This document shows positions 17,027 through 25,967 of a stretch of DNA of 64,000 bases, piece by piece; positions within the stretch are counted from its first letter, which is position 1; every line of letters starts with the position of its first letter. The DNA lies in the NCBI RefSeq assembly GCF_019645835.1, contig NZ_CP080998.1:1674001-1738000 (forward strand). Direction: 5' to 3'. The notes under the pieces were generated by a model, which saw nothing but the letters and a program-made list of their open reading frames with translations, ran no database searches and was not told the DNA's origin. Source of the stretch: Mycolicibacterium holsaticum DSM 44478 = JCM 12374 (GTDB taxonomy: Bacteria > Actinomycetota > Actinomycetes > Mycobacteriales > Mycobacteriaceae). The translations under genes and the position numbers were made by a program.

Positions 17027-18571
17027 GTGCCACGTCGGGCAGCGACCGTGCGCGCACACGATCGGGTGGCGGCGGACCTCTGCGGCCGTTCCGCTCGCCG
17101 CATCGACCGACGCATGCTCGCTGACGGGGTGCTGTCGGAAGCGGTTAGCAGACAACGATTCCCATCCGTCAATCCAGCGACCGGTGAGATCTTGGGCTTC
17201 GCGCCCGACTGCAGCATCGATGACGCCAAGCATGCCGTCGCGGCGGCACGGCGCGCTTTCGAATCGACGGCGTGGTCAACGGACATCGCATTTCGCATCC
17301 GGTGTCTCGGCCAGTTGCACGCTGCGCTTGTCGAGCACCGGGAGGAACTTCGGCAGTTGACCGTCGCGGAGACGGGCGCCACCTGGCGGCTGACCGAAGG
17401 CCCATACCTTGATGCGCCGATAGAGGCGGTCGGTCAGTACGCCGATTCACTGGCGTCGTATCCGATGACGTTGCGTCTCGACGATGATCTGAGCGACGGG
17501 CGGCGGGAGCGGCATTGGGTCGAGAAGAAGCCCGTTGGTGTGGTCGCGATAGTTATCGGGACCAGTCACCCGACGCGTATGGCGCTCGCCGCGCTGGGTC
17601 CGGCGCTCGCGGCGGGTTGTACGGTCGTGCTCAAGGGAGCACCCGAAACCGCATTGATCACGCTTGCGCTCGGCGAGTTGATCGCCACCTGCACCGATCT
17701 ACCGGCCGGCGTCGTCAACGTACTGAGTTCGTTGGATTCATCTGTCGACAGCGCGCTCGCGAGTCATAAAGAGGTCGACTCGATTGCCTTCACCGGTTCG
17801 ATCGCGGCGGGGCATCGAATCATGGCTGCGGCGAGCGGGACCGTCAAGCGGATTTCGATGAAGCCGGAACGGAAGTCGACCGCGATCATTCTCGGCGATG
17901 CCGACTTCTCCGCCTGCGCCGGTCAAATCGCGCTGATGGCTACGTCCCACGCCGGACAAGGGTCTGCCCCCGTATCTCGGGTCCTGGTGCCCAGGAAGCA
18001 GAGTGACACTGTGGTGGCCGAAGTGCGAAAGCAGCTGGCCGCGGTGCGCTACGGCGACCCTTCGGACGCCCGCACGTGGATGGGACCGTTGCTCAGTGAC
18101 AAGCGACGCGATGAGGTCGACGAGATGGTGAAGCGGGCGATCGCGGCCGGCGCGACGCTGGTCACCGGCGGCAGGACGATACGGCCCGGCTACTTCTACG
18201 AACCCACGCTGCTCACCGGCGTCGACCCGGAAAGCGAGGCGACGGCAGGGAAAGTCGCCGGTCCGGTGCTCGTGGTGGTTCCCTTCGACGACGACCGGGA
18301 TGCAGTTCAGATCGCCAACCGTTCGGCGTGTGGTCCTTCCGGAGTGGTGTTCGGGTCCCATGAGCGTGCAGTCGCCGTGGCGCGTGGGGTGCGAACCGGA
18401 CGGATGAGCATCAACGGCGGCAACTACTTCGGTCCCGACAGCCGTTTTGGTTGCGCGGAGGAGCACTACGTCTCGGCACTGGATGGCCTTATCGCGCTCG
18501 AGGAGTACCTCGAGCGCAAGACGTTCGCTGCCATCGTGCCGAAGGAGCGTCGCCGTGTCGTCGAGCTTTGA
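17027..18571 (+). CDS. Aldehyde dehydrogenase-like protein lacking catalytic residues
   Basis: The 514-aa protein aligns end to end with the aldehyde dehydrogenase at 2187 and has no frameshift or internal stop, but the catalytic residues are replaced. The nucleophile motif GQGC has become GQGS (Ser313), LELGGKS has become MKPERKS (Lys279 where the general base Glu should be), EEVFGPV has become GKVAGPV, and CPFGGYKQSG has become SRFGCAEEHY. The Rossmann region (GSIAAG) is partly kept. It should not work as a dehydrogenase. It may be a scaffold or regulator, have another activity, or be an early pseudogene. GTG 17027 has GGAGG 4 nt upstream, and the next gene overlaps it. Confidence 0.88.
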   Translation: MPRRAATVRAHDRVAADLCGRSARRIDRRMLADGVLSEAVSRQRFPSVNPATGEILGFAPDCSIDDAKHAVAAARRAFESTAWSTDIAFRIRCLGQLHAALVEHREELRQLTVAETGATWRLTEGPYLDAPIEAVGQYADSLASYPMTLRLDDDLSDGRRERHWVEKKPVGVVAIVIGTSHPTRMALAALGPALAAGCTVVLKGAPETALITLALGELIATCTDLPAGVVNVLSSLDSSVDSALASHKEVDSIAFTGSIAAGHRIMAAASGTVKRISMKPERKSTAIILGDADFSACAGQIALMATSHAGQGSAPVSRVLVPRKQSDTVVAEVRKQLAAVRYGDPSDARTWMGPLLSDKRRDEVDEMVKRAIAAGATLVTGGRTIRPGYFYEPTLLTGVDPESEATAGKVAGPVLVVVPFDDDRDAVQIANRSACGPSGVVFGSHERAVAVARGVRTGRMSINGGNYFGPDSRFGCAEEHYVSALDGLIALEEYLERKTFAAIVPKERRRVVEL

Positions 18572-18974
18572 GGAACGGGTCCAGATCGCCAAGGATTTCC
18601 TCGACAGCATCGGGAATTTGGATTTCGACCGCGTCGAGCGCCATCTGGCCCCAGATGCCGTGATGGTGTTGCCGTTCGTCGAGGAAGTGCCGCCAACACG
18701 CGGAAGCGCCGCGATCGCCGATCAGTTGCGTGATTCGGTGCCGGCGATGTTCGATCGGATGAATTTCACCTATGACGAGTGGTACGACGTGCGCGACGCC
18801 GAATGGCTGATAGCGGAATACCACAGCGAATCTCCGCAGAGAAATACCGGAAGCGTCTACCGGAACGCCTACATCACCGTCTTTCGCTTCGAGGGAAACA
18901 AGATCGCCCTGTACAAGGAGTATCTGAACCCCCTGAAGTTCGTCGGCTTCACCGAGCCGGTTCACGGAAGTTAG
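18555..18974 (+). CDS. NTF2-like (SnoaL-type) protein
   Basis: The 139-aa protein has the cone-shaped NTF2 fold pattern: an N-terminal helix (ERVQIAKDFLDSIG), a strand-rich core, and a C-terminal Lys-Glu-Tyr-Leu end typical of SnoaL-like isomerases or dehydratases. Family members catalyse isomerisation, hydration or cyclisation, or simply bind ligands. The GTG at 18555 has AAGGAG 7 nt upstream and overlaps the 3' end of the dead aldehyde dehydrogenase by 17 nt, so translation is coupled. This coupling gives that ORF a reason to remain open. Confidence 0.78.
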   Translation: MSSSFEERVQIAKDFLDSIGNLDFDRVERHLAPDAVMVLPFVEEVPPTRGSAAIADQLRDSVPAMFDRMNFTYDEWYDVRDAEWLIAEYHSESPQRNTGSVYRNAYITVFRFEGNKIALYKEYLNPLKFVGFTEPVHGS

Positions 18975-19040
18975 CCCTTGGCCGGCGCGTCGCCGAGTCG
19001 CAGCTCTTGCTTCGGCGATAACGACATCGGTATGGTCTCG

Positions 19041-19060
19041 GATTAGGCAATCGACTAATC
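19041..19060 (+). promoter_or_regulatory. Palindromic operator, copy 1 (GATTAG-N8-CTAATC)
   Basis: A 20-bp inverted repeat with 16 symmetric positions, 43 nt before the P450 start at 19104. Related copies, in the same orientation relative to the downstream gene, lie at 24207-24226 and 30537-30556. Size and symmetry fit a TetR-family operator. Confidence 0.6.
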
Positions 19061-19103
19061 ATCCGAGTTCAGTTGACGTCTGCACCGCGAGAAGGAGATC
19101 GAT

Positions 19104-20297
19104 GTGACGGTTGCGAGCCCGAGCGATGTCTATTACGACCCTTTTGATCCCGGCATTGACGCCGATCCCTACCCCGTCTATCGGCGGTTGAGGGAGGAGG
19201 CACCGCTGTACTACAACGAACGCCACGATTTCTTCGCTGTAAGCCGCGCGGATGACGTCGAGCGGGTGCTCACCGATCACAAGACCTTCATCTCAGGCCG
19301 CGGCTCGATCCTCGACTTCATCCGCGCGAATCTGGAGATGCCGCCGAGCATGTTCATCTTCCAAGACCCACCCGTCCACACCAGGTACCGCAAGGTCTTG
19401 CACGGTGTGTTCACACCGCGCCGGGTCGCTGAACTCGAAGACAAGGTCCGAGATTTCTGTGCACGGAGCTTGGATGCCGTTGTGGGCAGTGGAAAGTTCG
19501 ATTTCATGGCGGATCTGGGCGCTCAGGTTCCGATGCGCACGATCGGAATGCTGCTCGGCATTCCCGAGACCGATCAGGACACCCATCGGCAGTGGACGGA
19601 TGCCAGCCTGCGGGCCGAGCCGGGTGAACATCTGAAGCCGCAGGAGGGCTTCGCCGACGGCTCGAACTATGCCGAATACATCGACTGGCGCGCCGAGCAT
19701 CCCTCGGACGATCTGATGACCGATCTGCTCAATGCGCAACTAGAAGAGGAAGACGGGTCGTTCCGCCGGTTGACTCGTGAGGAAGTCCTCACGTACACAA
19801 CGCTTCTCTCGAGCGCCGGCGCCGAAACGACCGGCCACCTGATCGGCTGGACCGGTAAGACGCTGGCTGATCACCCTGCTCAACGTCGCCAGCTCGTCGA
19901 GGATCCGTCGTTGATTCCCAGGGCCATCGAGGAGGTGCTGCGCCTGGAAACACCCGCACATCAGTTCGCCCGGTACGTCACCACCGATGTCGATTTCTAC
20001 GGGCAGACTGTGCCCGAAGGTAGCGTCATGCTGTATCTCATCGGCTCCGCCAACCACGACGAGCGGCGATTCCCGGATGGTGACCGCTTCGACATCCATC
20101 GCGAGAACGTCAAGCACCTGTCGTTCAGCCTCGGTGCGCACTACTGCCTGGGATCCGCGCTGGCGCGCCTGGAAGGCCGGATTGCGCTGGAAGAGATTCT
20201 GAAGCGTTTTCCTGTCTGGGAGATCGACGTCGACAACGCCCGGATGGCATCCTCGCCGGCGTTGCGTGGCTGGGATTCGCTACCGGCCTTCATCTGA
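19104..20297 (+). CDS. Cytochrome P450 (paralogue of 33112)
   Basis: The 397-aa P450 has the I-helix SSAGAETTGH, an ExxR-region and the heme ligand Cys348 in GAHYCLG. It shares its opening (DPYPVYRRLREEAPLYYN) and much of its length with the P450 at 33112, so they form a subfamily of paralogues. The GTG at 19104 has AAGGAG 6 nt upstream. The palindromic operator at 19041-19060 lies just upstream. The DapB-like oxidoreductase follows after 24 nt and is probably co-transcribed. Confidence 0.93.
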   Translation: MTVASPSDVYYDPFDPGIDADPYPVYRRLREEAPLYYNERHDFFAVSRADDVERVLTDHKTFISGRGSILDFIRANLEMPPSMFIFQDPPVHTRYRKVLHGVFTPRRVAELEDKVRDFCARSLDAVVGSGKFDFMADLGAQVPMRTIGMLLGIPETDQDTHRQWTDASLRAEPGEHLKPQEGFADGSNYAEYIDWRAEHPSDDLMTDLLNAQLEEEDGSFRRLTREEVLTYTTLLSSAGAETTGHLIGWTGKTLADHPAQRRQLVEDPSLIPRAIEEVLRLETPAHQFARYVTTDVDFYGQTVPEGSVMLYLIGSANHDERRFPDGDRFDIHRENVKHLSFSLGAHYCLGSALARLEGRIALEEILKRFPVWEIDVDNARMASSPALRGWDSLPAFI

Positions 20298-20321
20298 ACA
20301 CACTGAATTGCACGAGGTGCC

Positions 20322-21353
20322 ATGACTATTCGCGTTGTCCAGTGGACCACGGGCGAGGTGGGTCAGGCCGCGGTGCGAGCGGTCGTGGCTCAACCGGAAC
20401 TGGAACTGGTCGGGTGTTACGCGTGGAGTCCGGAGAAGGCCGGCAAGGACGCGGGTGAACTGTGTGGCCTGCGGCCGCTGGGTGTCACCGCCACCGCCGA
20501 TATCGATGCGATCGTCGAGTTGAAACCCGACGTCGTGTTGTACATGCCGATGCTGCCGAACATCGACGAGATGGTTCGCCTCCTCGTCGCCGGCATCAAT
20601 GTGGTCTCGACAGCGGGGTTTGTCACCGGACACTCGTTCGGTGACGCCGCCATGCGGCGCTTGCACGACGCTGCGCTGCGAGGTGGCGTGTCGCTGTACG
20701 GCAGCGGCCTCAATCCCGGTTTGGCCAGTGTGGTTGCGCTGGTGTCCGCGGCTGCGTGCCGGGAGATCGACCGGATCTCCATCCATGAAGCGGTCGACTG
20801 CACAGCTTACGAGTCCCCGGGGACATGGCTGGCACTCGGTTTCGGCTCGCCACCGGATACGCCGGGGTTGACTGACATGATGCGGCAACGGATTGCGGCG
20901 TTCGTCGATGCAATCGAGATGATGGCCGCGGCGTTGCATGTCGAACTTGACGAAGTGCGGTTCGTTCCGGAGCTCGGTGTGGCAACCAAGCACCTTGACC
21001 TTGGTTACATGGAGATCGCCAAGGGGACAGTCTGTGGGATGAAGGCGATATTCCAGGGCATGAAAGACGGTCGGCCGCTTCTGGAGATGGGCCTGCTCTG
21101 GCGTCTCGGGGATGCGATGGAGCCCGATTGGCCGATCGAGCACGGCTATGTGATGGAGATATCCGGAGTGCCGAACATCCGGGTCCGCTATGAGCCCCTC
21201 TTCGGCGGCGCCGCGGAGGAGTATGTCGCCGCCCCGACCGCCAATCCTGCGGTAAACGCGATCCCGGCCGTCGTCGCGGCGCGCCCAGGCGTGGTTGCCG
21301 CCGCTGAACTGCCACTGATCACCGCGACTTCGGTTCGCGGAAGTAAGGGATGA
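20322..21353 (+). CDS. DapB-like NAD(P)H-dependent oxidoreductase
   Basis: The 343-aa protein begins with a nucleotide-binding motif variant (VVQWTTGEVGQAAV) and has the two-domain layout of dihydrodipicolinate-reductase-like dehydrogenases, a group that includes 2,4-diaminopentanoate dehydrogenase. Mycobacterial copies are uncharacterised and often sit next to P450 and lipid-catabolism genes, as here. GAGGTG precedes the ATG. The last 35 nt overlap the convergent LLM oxidoreductase gene. Confidence 0.8.
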   Translation: MTIRVVQWTTGEVGQAAVRAVVAQPELELVGCYAWSPEKAGKDAGELCGLRPLGVTATADIDAIVELKPDVVLYMPMLPNIDEMVRLLVAGINVVSTAGFVTGHSFGDAAMRRLHDAALRGGVSLYGSGLNPGLASVVALVSAAACREIDRISIHEAVDCTAYESPGTWLALGFGSPPDTPGLTDMMRQRIAAFVDAIEMMAAALHVELDEVRFVPELGVATKHLDLGYMEIAKGTVCGMKAIFQGMKDGRPLLEMGLLWRLGDAMEPDWPIEHGYVMEISGVPNIRVRYEPLFGGAAEEYVAAPTANPAVNAIPAVVAARPGVVAAAELPLITATSVRGSKG

Positions 21354-22362
21354 CCTCCCGAGCGAACAGCTCCATTCCGGCGTGGATGTCACGTGGTCGC
21401 ATGCCCGGCAGCGCCATGCCCGCGACCAGATGCGTTAGCCGCGCACCCGAGCGGTACTTCTCGATCTTCTCGATGACGTCCTGCGGGCTGCCCACCAGCA
21501 TGTCTCCTCCGAAGAAATCCATCGACTGTCTGCGCACGATCTCTTCGACGGAAGGCAATGCCGGCGAATCGCCGGTCGATGCGCCGTTGGCCTCCGCGTT
21601 CCATTGAAGGTAGCCGGCAGTCATGTAACGCAAGGGTTCAGCCGCGATCTCCCAAGCCTGCTGCCTCGTGGGCGCGACATAGGTCGGCAAGGTGGCGGCC
21701 ACGTGGAAGTCGGCCGGATCGCGGCCGTTCGCGCGCAGTGCATCGTCGTAGACAGCCGCCGATCCCGGCCCGCCGCTGAGGAAGTGCATGCCCATGTTGG
21801 CGGCGCGTTGGATCGCCTTCGGTGCGGTTCCGCCGATCCAGATCGGTGGGTGCGGCTTCTGCAACGCAGGTGGAGAGATCCGGATATCGTTCAGCCTGTT
21901 GTACTTTCCGTCGACCGTGACGTTCTCGCCTGAGAGGAGCCGCCGGAGGAGGGGCAGACTTTCCTGCATGCGGCTGGCCCGCTCGCGAGCCGGAATTCCC
22001 TGATCGTCGAATTCCCCGGGCCGATAGCCCAGGCCGACACCAAGGTCGAAACGGCCACCGGAGATGATGTCCAGGGTTGCGGTATCTTCGGCGACCCGGA
22101 CCGGGTTGTGCAGTGGCAACAGCAACAAGAACGTGCCGATGCGGATGCGCTCGGTGCGAGTGGCGATGGCGGCGCCGATCGGAAACAGTGACGGAGAGTA
22201 GCCGTCGTCGATGAAATGGTGCTCGGTCAGCCACGCTTCATCGAAGCCCAACTGTTCGGACTCCACGATGAGGTCGAGTTGAGAGCGGTAGAACTCGGTC
22301 CACGGCATCCGCGCCGAAGCCGGATTCCTGAACGGCCACAGAAGGCCGAACCGAAGCGTCAT
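21319..22362 (-). CDS. LLM-class flavin-dependent oxidoreductase
   Basis: The 347-aa protein has the luciferase-like TIM-barrel signature: FGLLWPF start, AWLTEHHF, RIGTFLLLLPLHNP, and GGRFDLGVGLGYRP. Members use FMN or F420 to oxidise or reduce small organic substrates; the cofactor cannot be told here. Its ATG overlaps the stop of the TetR gene at 22359 (ATGA). It appears to be the last gene of a monooxygenase-TetR-LLM operon and converges on the DapB-like gene with a 35-nt 3' overlap. Confidence 0.88.
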   Translation of the reverse strand: MTLRFGLLWPFRNPASARMPWTEFYRSQLDLIVESEQLGFDEAWLTEHHFIDDGYSPSLFPIGAAIATRTERIRIGTFLLLLPLHNPVRVAEDTATLDIISGGRFDLGVGLGYRPGEFDDQGIPARERASRMQESLPLLRRLLSGENVTVDGKYNRLNDIRISPPALQKPHPPIWIGGTAPKAIQRAANMGMHFLSGGPGSAAVYDDALRANGRDPADFHVAATLPTYVAPTRQQAWEIAAEPLRYMTAGYLQWNAEANGASTGDSPALPSVEEIVRRQSMDFFGGDMLVGSPQDVIEKIEKYRSGARLTHLVAGMALPGMRPRDIHAGMELFAREVIPYFREPKSR

Positions 22363-22970
22363 CGGCGGCTTCGGCGACGCCGGACGCGTCGCCTCCCCTC
22401 AAGCCGGCCGATGAGCCGCTCGACGACCCGGATCGCCTGCTCGTGACCGAGATCAAGGCCGTACGAACGCTCTTCACCCATGAACCTGCCGACGCCGTCC
22501 AGGAACAGCATCACCGCCTCGGCAGGCCACTGCTCGGTGTCGACGTCGTACTTGGCCAATACGTCTGTCAAACCGTCGAATTGGACCCGGCGGAACCGCA
22601 CCGAGAAGTCCTTCATCTCGTCCTTGACCGCCTGGCGGTGGTTTCCGAGGGCGAGGAACTCGAGGTTCAGCGTGGTGTTGGACTGATCGCGGATCAAGTC
22701 CCACAACGCCCACAGCGGCTGATCGGAGGCCAGCGCTTCGGCCTGGCGGCCGAGCATCCGGGCCGCACTCCGCCGGAAAACCTCGACGAAAAGGTTGTCC
22801 ATCGGACCGAAGTAGTAGTACACGAGGCCCGGATTGACCTCGGCCTCGGCGGCCACCCGGCGCGATGTCACCGCGGCGTAACCCTCGGCGAGCATGAGCC
22901 GTTCGACAGCATCGAGCAGTGCCGTCCGCGCGTCGGGCTCGTCTGCTCCGGTGGGCCGTTTCGGTGGCAT
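22359..22970 (-). CDS. TetR family transcriptional regulator
   Basis: The 203-aa protein has an N-terminal TetR helix-turn-helix (AVERLMLAEGYAAVTSRRVA, then PGLVYYYF) and an alpha-helical ligand domain; the tail is very Arg-rich. The ATG at 22970 is chosen because the codons upstream, to a possible start at 23003 that overlaps the preceding stop, have unusually low third-position GC. It lies in an operon with the HsaA-like gene, whose promoter carries the operator at 24207-24226, so it is the best candidate to bind that palindrome and control itself. Confidence 0.82.
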   Translation of the reverse strand: MPPKRPTGADEPDARTALLDAVERLMLAEGYAAVTSRRVAAEAEVNPGLVYYYFGPMDNLFVEVFRRSAARMLGRQAEALASDQPLWALWDLIRDQSNTTLNLEFLALGNHRQAVKDEMKDFSVRFRRVQFDGLTDVLAKYDVDTEQWPAEAVMLFLDGVGRFMGEERSYGLDLGHEQAIRVVERLIGRLEGRRRVRRRRSRR

Positions 22971-22999
22971 TCGAGCAACGTAACCCACCGCGCGAACGA

Positions 23000-24193
23000 T
23001 CATGTCATCCGCGCGCCGGGGTCGCCCGGCGCGAGACCCATCCCGAGCAGCCACCGGGCGTGCCGGTCCATCAACACGTCGTACTCCCCGTGCACGGCGT
23101 GGGTGGAGATCATCGCGATGTCCTGCGACATCCGGCGCAGGATGTTGTCGGATCGGTACCCGCTGGACCCGTTTCCGTCGACGAGTTCTCGCAGAGCGTC
23201 CCGGGCCGTTCGCAGAATCGTAACGCCGTGCAGTCCGTTCATCGCCTCCTGCTCGAGCGTCTGTGGGAGTCCGCCGCGAGCGACTTCGAGGGCGCCCTCA
23301 ATGGCGGCGTCGCGGACCAGATGCATGATCTGCGCGGTCTGGAACGCGTTAACCCAGCGAATCCGCGCCATGGGCCGCTCGATGCGCGGCGGACTGTTGA
23401 CCCCCGACGCCGTCCCCATCTTCTCCCGCGACATCTCGACCGCAGCGTCGAGTGCGCCGACGTAGAGCGACGAGATCGCGGTGGTCATCACCGAGAAGGG
23501 AAGTCGCATGGACTCCTCTTCGTGAAAGGTGCCCTCGTGGTCGGTCGCCGACATCATCTTGCCGAACGGCAGCGCCCAGGTGTCCGGGATGACGACGTCC
23601 TTCGCGACGATCGTGACGCTGCCAGTCGCCGCCATGGCTGCCACGTCCCAGTCGTCGATGAGTTCGAGCTGATCGCGTGGCACGATCACCCAGGACATGT
23701 CGTTGTCGACGATGACCGGTACCAGGGCGTGGGAGGCGTGCAGGATGCCAGTGGCATAGCCCCAGCGTCCGTTCACTCGCAGCGTTCCGTCGACCCGTTC
23801 GGCGGTGCCGGGGGAGGAGAGGATCGCCGCGCACCGCACCGAGGACCGGTCGGCGAACAACTCCTCCTGGACTTCGCGCGGATAGCGGCACAGGAACCAG
23901 TTGTGGAAGTTGTAGAAACCGGTGACCCACGCCGTGGAGATGTCCGCGGTGGCAATGAGTTCGACTACCTTGTTGAGTTCGTGCGGTCCCAGGCCGCAAC
24001 CACCCCACAGTTTCGGAACCACCACCGAGAAGAGGCCGGCGGCCTCCATGTCCTCGACGAGTTGGTCGTCCAGGCAGCGGTTGATCTCCATCTGATGCGC
24101 GAGGTCGCGGATTCGCGGGACGAACTCTCGTGCCGCGTCCACCACCGCCGTGCCCGAGGCCCCGGGGGTCGAGACCCGTTCCGTCACCGTCAT
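23000..24193 (-). CDS. Flavin-dependent monooxygenase, HsaA/acyl-CoA dehydrogenase-2 fold
   Basis: The 397-aa protein has the acyl-CoA dehydrogenase fold but lacks the usual CoA-site motifs. Instead it resembles group D flavin monooxygenases such as HsaA and DszC: a PRIRDLAHQMEINR start, VPKLWGGCGLGP, and a C-terminal SQDIAMISTHAVHGEYDVLMD stretch. HsaA hydroxylates the phenolic ring in steroid degradation and needs a flavin reductase; the substrate here is unknown. GAGGGGG lies 6 nt before the ATG. A palindromic operator sits 14 nt upstream. The divergent gene is an SDR. Confidence 0.82.
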   Translation of the reverse strand: MTVTERVSTPGASGTAVVDAAREFVPRIRDLAHQMEINRCLDDQLVEDMEAAGLFSVVVPKLWGGCGLGPHELNKVVELIATADISTAWVTGFYNFHNWFLCRYPREVQEELFADRSSVRCAAILSSPGTAERVDGTLRVNGRWGYATGILHASHALVPVIVDNDMSWVIVPRDQLELIDDWDVAAMAATGSVTIVAKDVVIPDTWALPFGKMMSATDHEGTFHEEESMRLPFSVMTTAISSLYVGALDAAVEMSREKMGTASGVNSPPRIERPMARIRWVNAFQTAQIMHLVRDAAIEGALEVARGGLPQTLEQEAMNGLHGVTILRTARDALRELVDGNGSSGYRSDNILRRMSQDIAMISTHAVHGEYDVLMDRHARWLLGMGLAPGDPGARMT

Positions 24194-24206
24194 AACATCC
24201 CCCTCG

Positions 24207-24226
24207 GGTTAGTCGAACGCCTAATC
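24207..24226 (-). promoter_or_regulatory. Palindromic operator, copy 2 (TTAG-N8-CTAA)
   Basis: Read on the minus strand it is GATTAGGCGTTCGACTAACC, three mismatches from copy 1. It lies 14 nt before the HsaA-like start and 57 nt from the divergent SDR start, so it could repress both. Confidence 0.6.
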
Positions 24227-24282
24227 TGGACACTACCGAGATAGTCGCACTCAGGGCAAGCGGACTTCGAACGGAGATGTGA

Positions 24283-25158
24283 ATGGCAACGCTGACAGGC
24301 AAAGTCGCGGTCGTAACGGGTGGCAGCCGGGGTATCGGCAAGGGCGTCGCCGTAGCGCTCGGCGCGCAAGGCGCCACCGTCTACGTGACGGGACGCACCG
24401 TCGCGACGGGTACGCACGAGCTACCCGGCACGGTGGGTGAGACCGCGGCCGAAGTTGACCGACGGGGAGGCCGGGGAGTGGCTGTCCAGGTCGATCACGC
24501 CGACGATGACCAAGTCGCCGCGTTGTTCGACCGGGTGGCTCGGCAACAGGGCCGCCTCGACATCCTCGTCAACAATGCTTTCGCCCTGCCCGAAGATCTC
24601 ACCGACGGAAAGCCGTTCTGGGAGAAGCCGTTGAGTCAGTGGGGAATGGTCGACGTCGGGGTTCGCTCAAACTATGTCGCGGCCTGGCATGCGGCCCGGA
24701 TCATGGTGCCGGCGCGCGCGGGGCTCATCGTCGCGATCTCCGGATACACCGGCGTGGCCTACACCTATGGCGTCCTTTTCGGGATGTGCAAGACGGCGGT
24801 CGACCGCATGGCACGCGACATGGCCGTAGAACTCGAGCCACATAACGTCGCCTCGCTCTCGCTCTGGCAGGCGCTCACGTACACCGAACGCGCGAAACGG
24901 AACCTGGCAGCGAACCCGGCGATGAAGGAGGCCGCGGTGACCAACCCGCTAGGGGGTTGTTCGCCGGAGTTTCCCGGCCGGGTCATTGCCGCGTTGGCCA
25001 GCGACGACGACGTGATGAAACGCTCTGGGGGCACGTTCATCAGCGCCGAACTCGCTGCCGAATACGGCGTCACGGATGTGGATGGCAAATTGGTCTCATC
25101 GATGCGGTCCGAACGGGGATCGCCTATCTGGCAGCCAGTTTCGGCGGGAAGGTGCTGA
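24283..25158 (+). CDS. SDR family protein with Phe in place of the catalytic Tyr
   Basis: The 291-aa protein resembles DHRS1-type SDRs: TGGSRGIGKG cofactor motif, NNAF in place of NNAG, and Ser153. Thirteen residues after Ser153, where the catalytic Tyr belongs, the sequence is FGMCK (Phe166, Lys170); a nearby Tyr162 is four residues early. A Tyr-to-Phe change normally abolishes reduction chemistry, so the reaction may be different or the protein may bind only. It diverges from the HsaA-like gene across the operator at 24207-24226 and converges on another SDR. Confidence 0.82.
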   Translation: MATLTGKVAVVTGGSRGIGKGVAVALGAQGATVYVTGRTVATGTHELPGTVGETAAEVDRRGGRGVAVQVDHADDDQVAALFDRVARQQGRLDILVNNAFALPEDLTDGKPFWEKPLSQWGMVDVGVRSNYVAAWHAARIMVPARAGLIVAISGYTGVAYTYGVLFGMCKTAVDRMARDMAVELEPHNVASLSLWQALTYTERAKRNLAANPAMKEAAVTNPLGGCSPEFPGRVIAALASDDDVMKRSGGTFISAELAAEYGVTDVDGKLVSSMRSERGSPIWQPVSAGRC

Positions 25159-25196
25159 GCGTGCCGCCGTTCTCTATGGCGGTGACGGTGAATCAG

Positions 25197-25967
25197 TCAT
25201 CGCAATACCGTGCCGCCGTCGATGTTGATCGTCTGCCCGTTCACCCAGGCGCCTTCGGCGGACATCAAGAACGCGACCATCGCCGCGATGTCGTCGACCT
25301 TCCCGACTCGGGTGCTACGCATCCGTTTGAGAGCGGCCACTTCAAGCTGGGGCCACTGCGGCGCCGAGCGAATCACTGCTGTCGCTGTCAGCCCGGGTGC
25401 GATTGCGTTGCAACGAAGTCCGTCGCGTCCCCACCGCGAAGCGACATGGCGCGTTAACGCGCAGACGCCTGCTTTCGCGGTGGCGTAAGCGGGTCGAGTG
25501 GGTTCGCCCTCGAACGCCGCGGCCGAGGCCATGTTGACGACTGCTCCGCCGCCTCGCGCAAGGAGATGGGGAATGCTGTGTTTGAGTGCCAGCAGATAGC
25601 CGCGAAGCGTTACTGTCATCGTCCGCTCCCAGACGGCGAGGTCGATGTCGAGGACATCAGTGTCGCCGGGCAGAAGGCTCATATCCGATCCGACGTTGAA
25701 CAGCAGATCCAGCCCTCCGAATTGGGCGACTGTGGTGTTGACGAGCTCAGCGACAGACTCGGGTTCGGCCAGATCGAAGTGCACCGGCGTGGCAACATCA
25801 CCGGCCGCGGTGATGTCCTGGGCAGTCGTCGTCGCACCGTCGAGGTTGACGTCGCCGACCACCACCGAACACCCTTCGGCCGCAAGGCGTCTGGCGCACG
25901 CAGCGCCGATACCGGTCGCACCTCCGGCGACAACGGCGATTTTGCCGTCAAGCCCGGCAAGGCTCAT
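25197..25967 (-). CDS. SDR family oxidoreductase
   Basis: The 256-aa classical SDR has GGATGIGAA for NAD(P) binding, Ser in NMASAAAF, and an intact YATAK catalytic motif, ending in the usual NIDGG. It should interconvert an alcohol and a ketone. Its ATG overlaps the stop of the TetR gene at 25964 (ATGA), so the regulator and this enzyme form a coupled pair. Confidence 0.9.
   Translation of the reverse strand: MSLAGLDGKIAVVAGGATGIGAACARRLAAEGCSVVVGDVNLDGATTTAQDITAAGDVATPVHFDLAEPESVAELVNTTVAQFGGLDLLFNVGSDMSLLPGDTDVLDIDLAVWERTMTVTLRGYLLALKHSIPHLLARGGGAVVNMASAAAFEGEPTRPAYATAKAGVCALTRHVASRWGRDGLRCNAIAPGLTATAVIRSAPQWPQLEVAALKRMRSTRVGKVDDIAAMVAFLMSAEGAWVNGQTINIDGGTVLR

Noticed and set aside
17027-18571. 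Calling the degenerate aldehyde dehydrogenase a pseudogene
   Set aside because: The frame is intact over 514 codons, has a good ribosome site and is translationally coupled to the next gene, so a CDS call with lost catalysis is safer.
19074-19079. TTGACG before the P450 as a sixth member of the TTGACT-N17 promoter set
   Set aside because: A 17-nt spacing would place the -10 box over the ribosome site and start codon.
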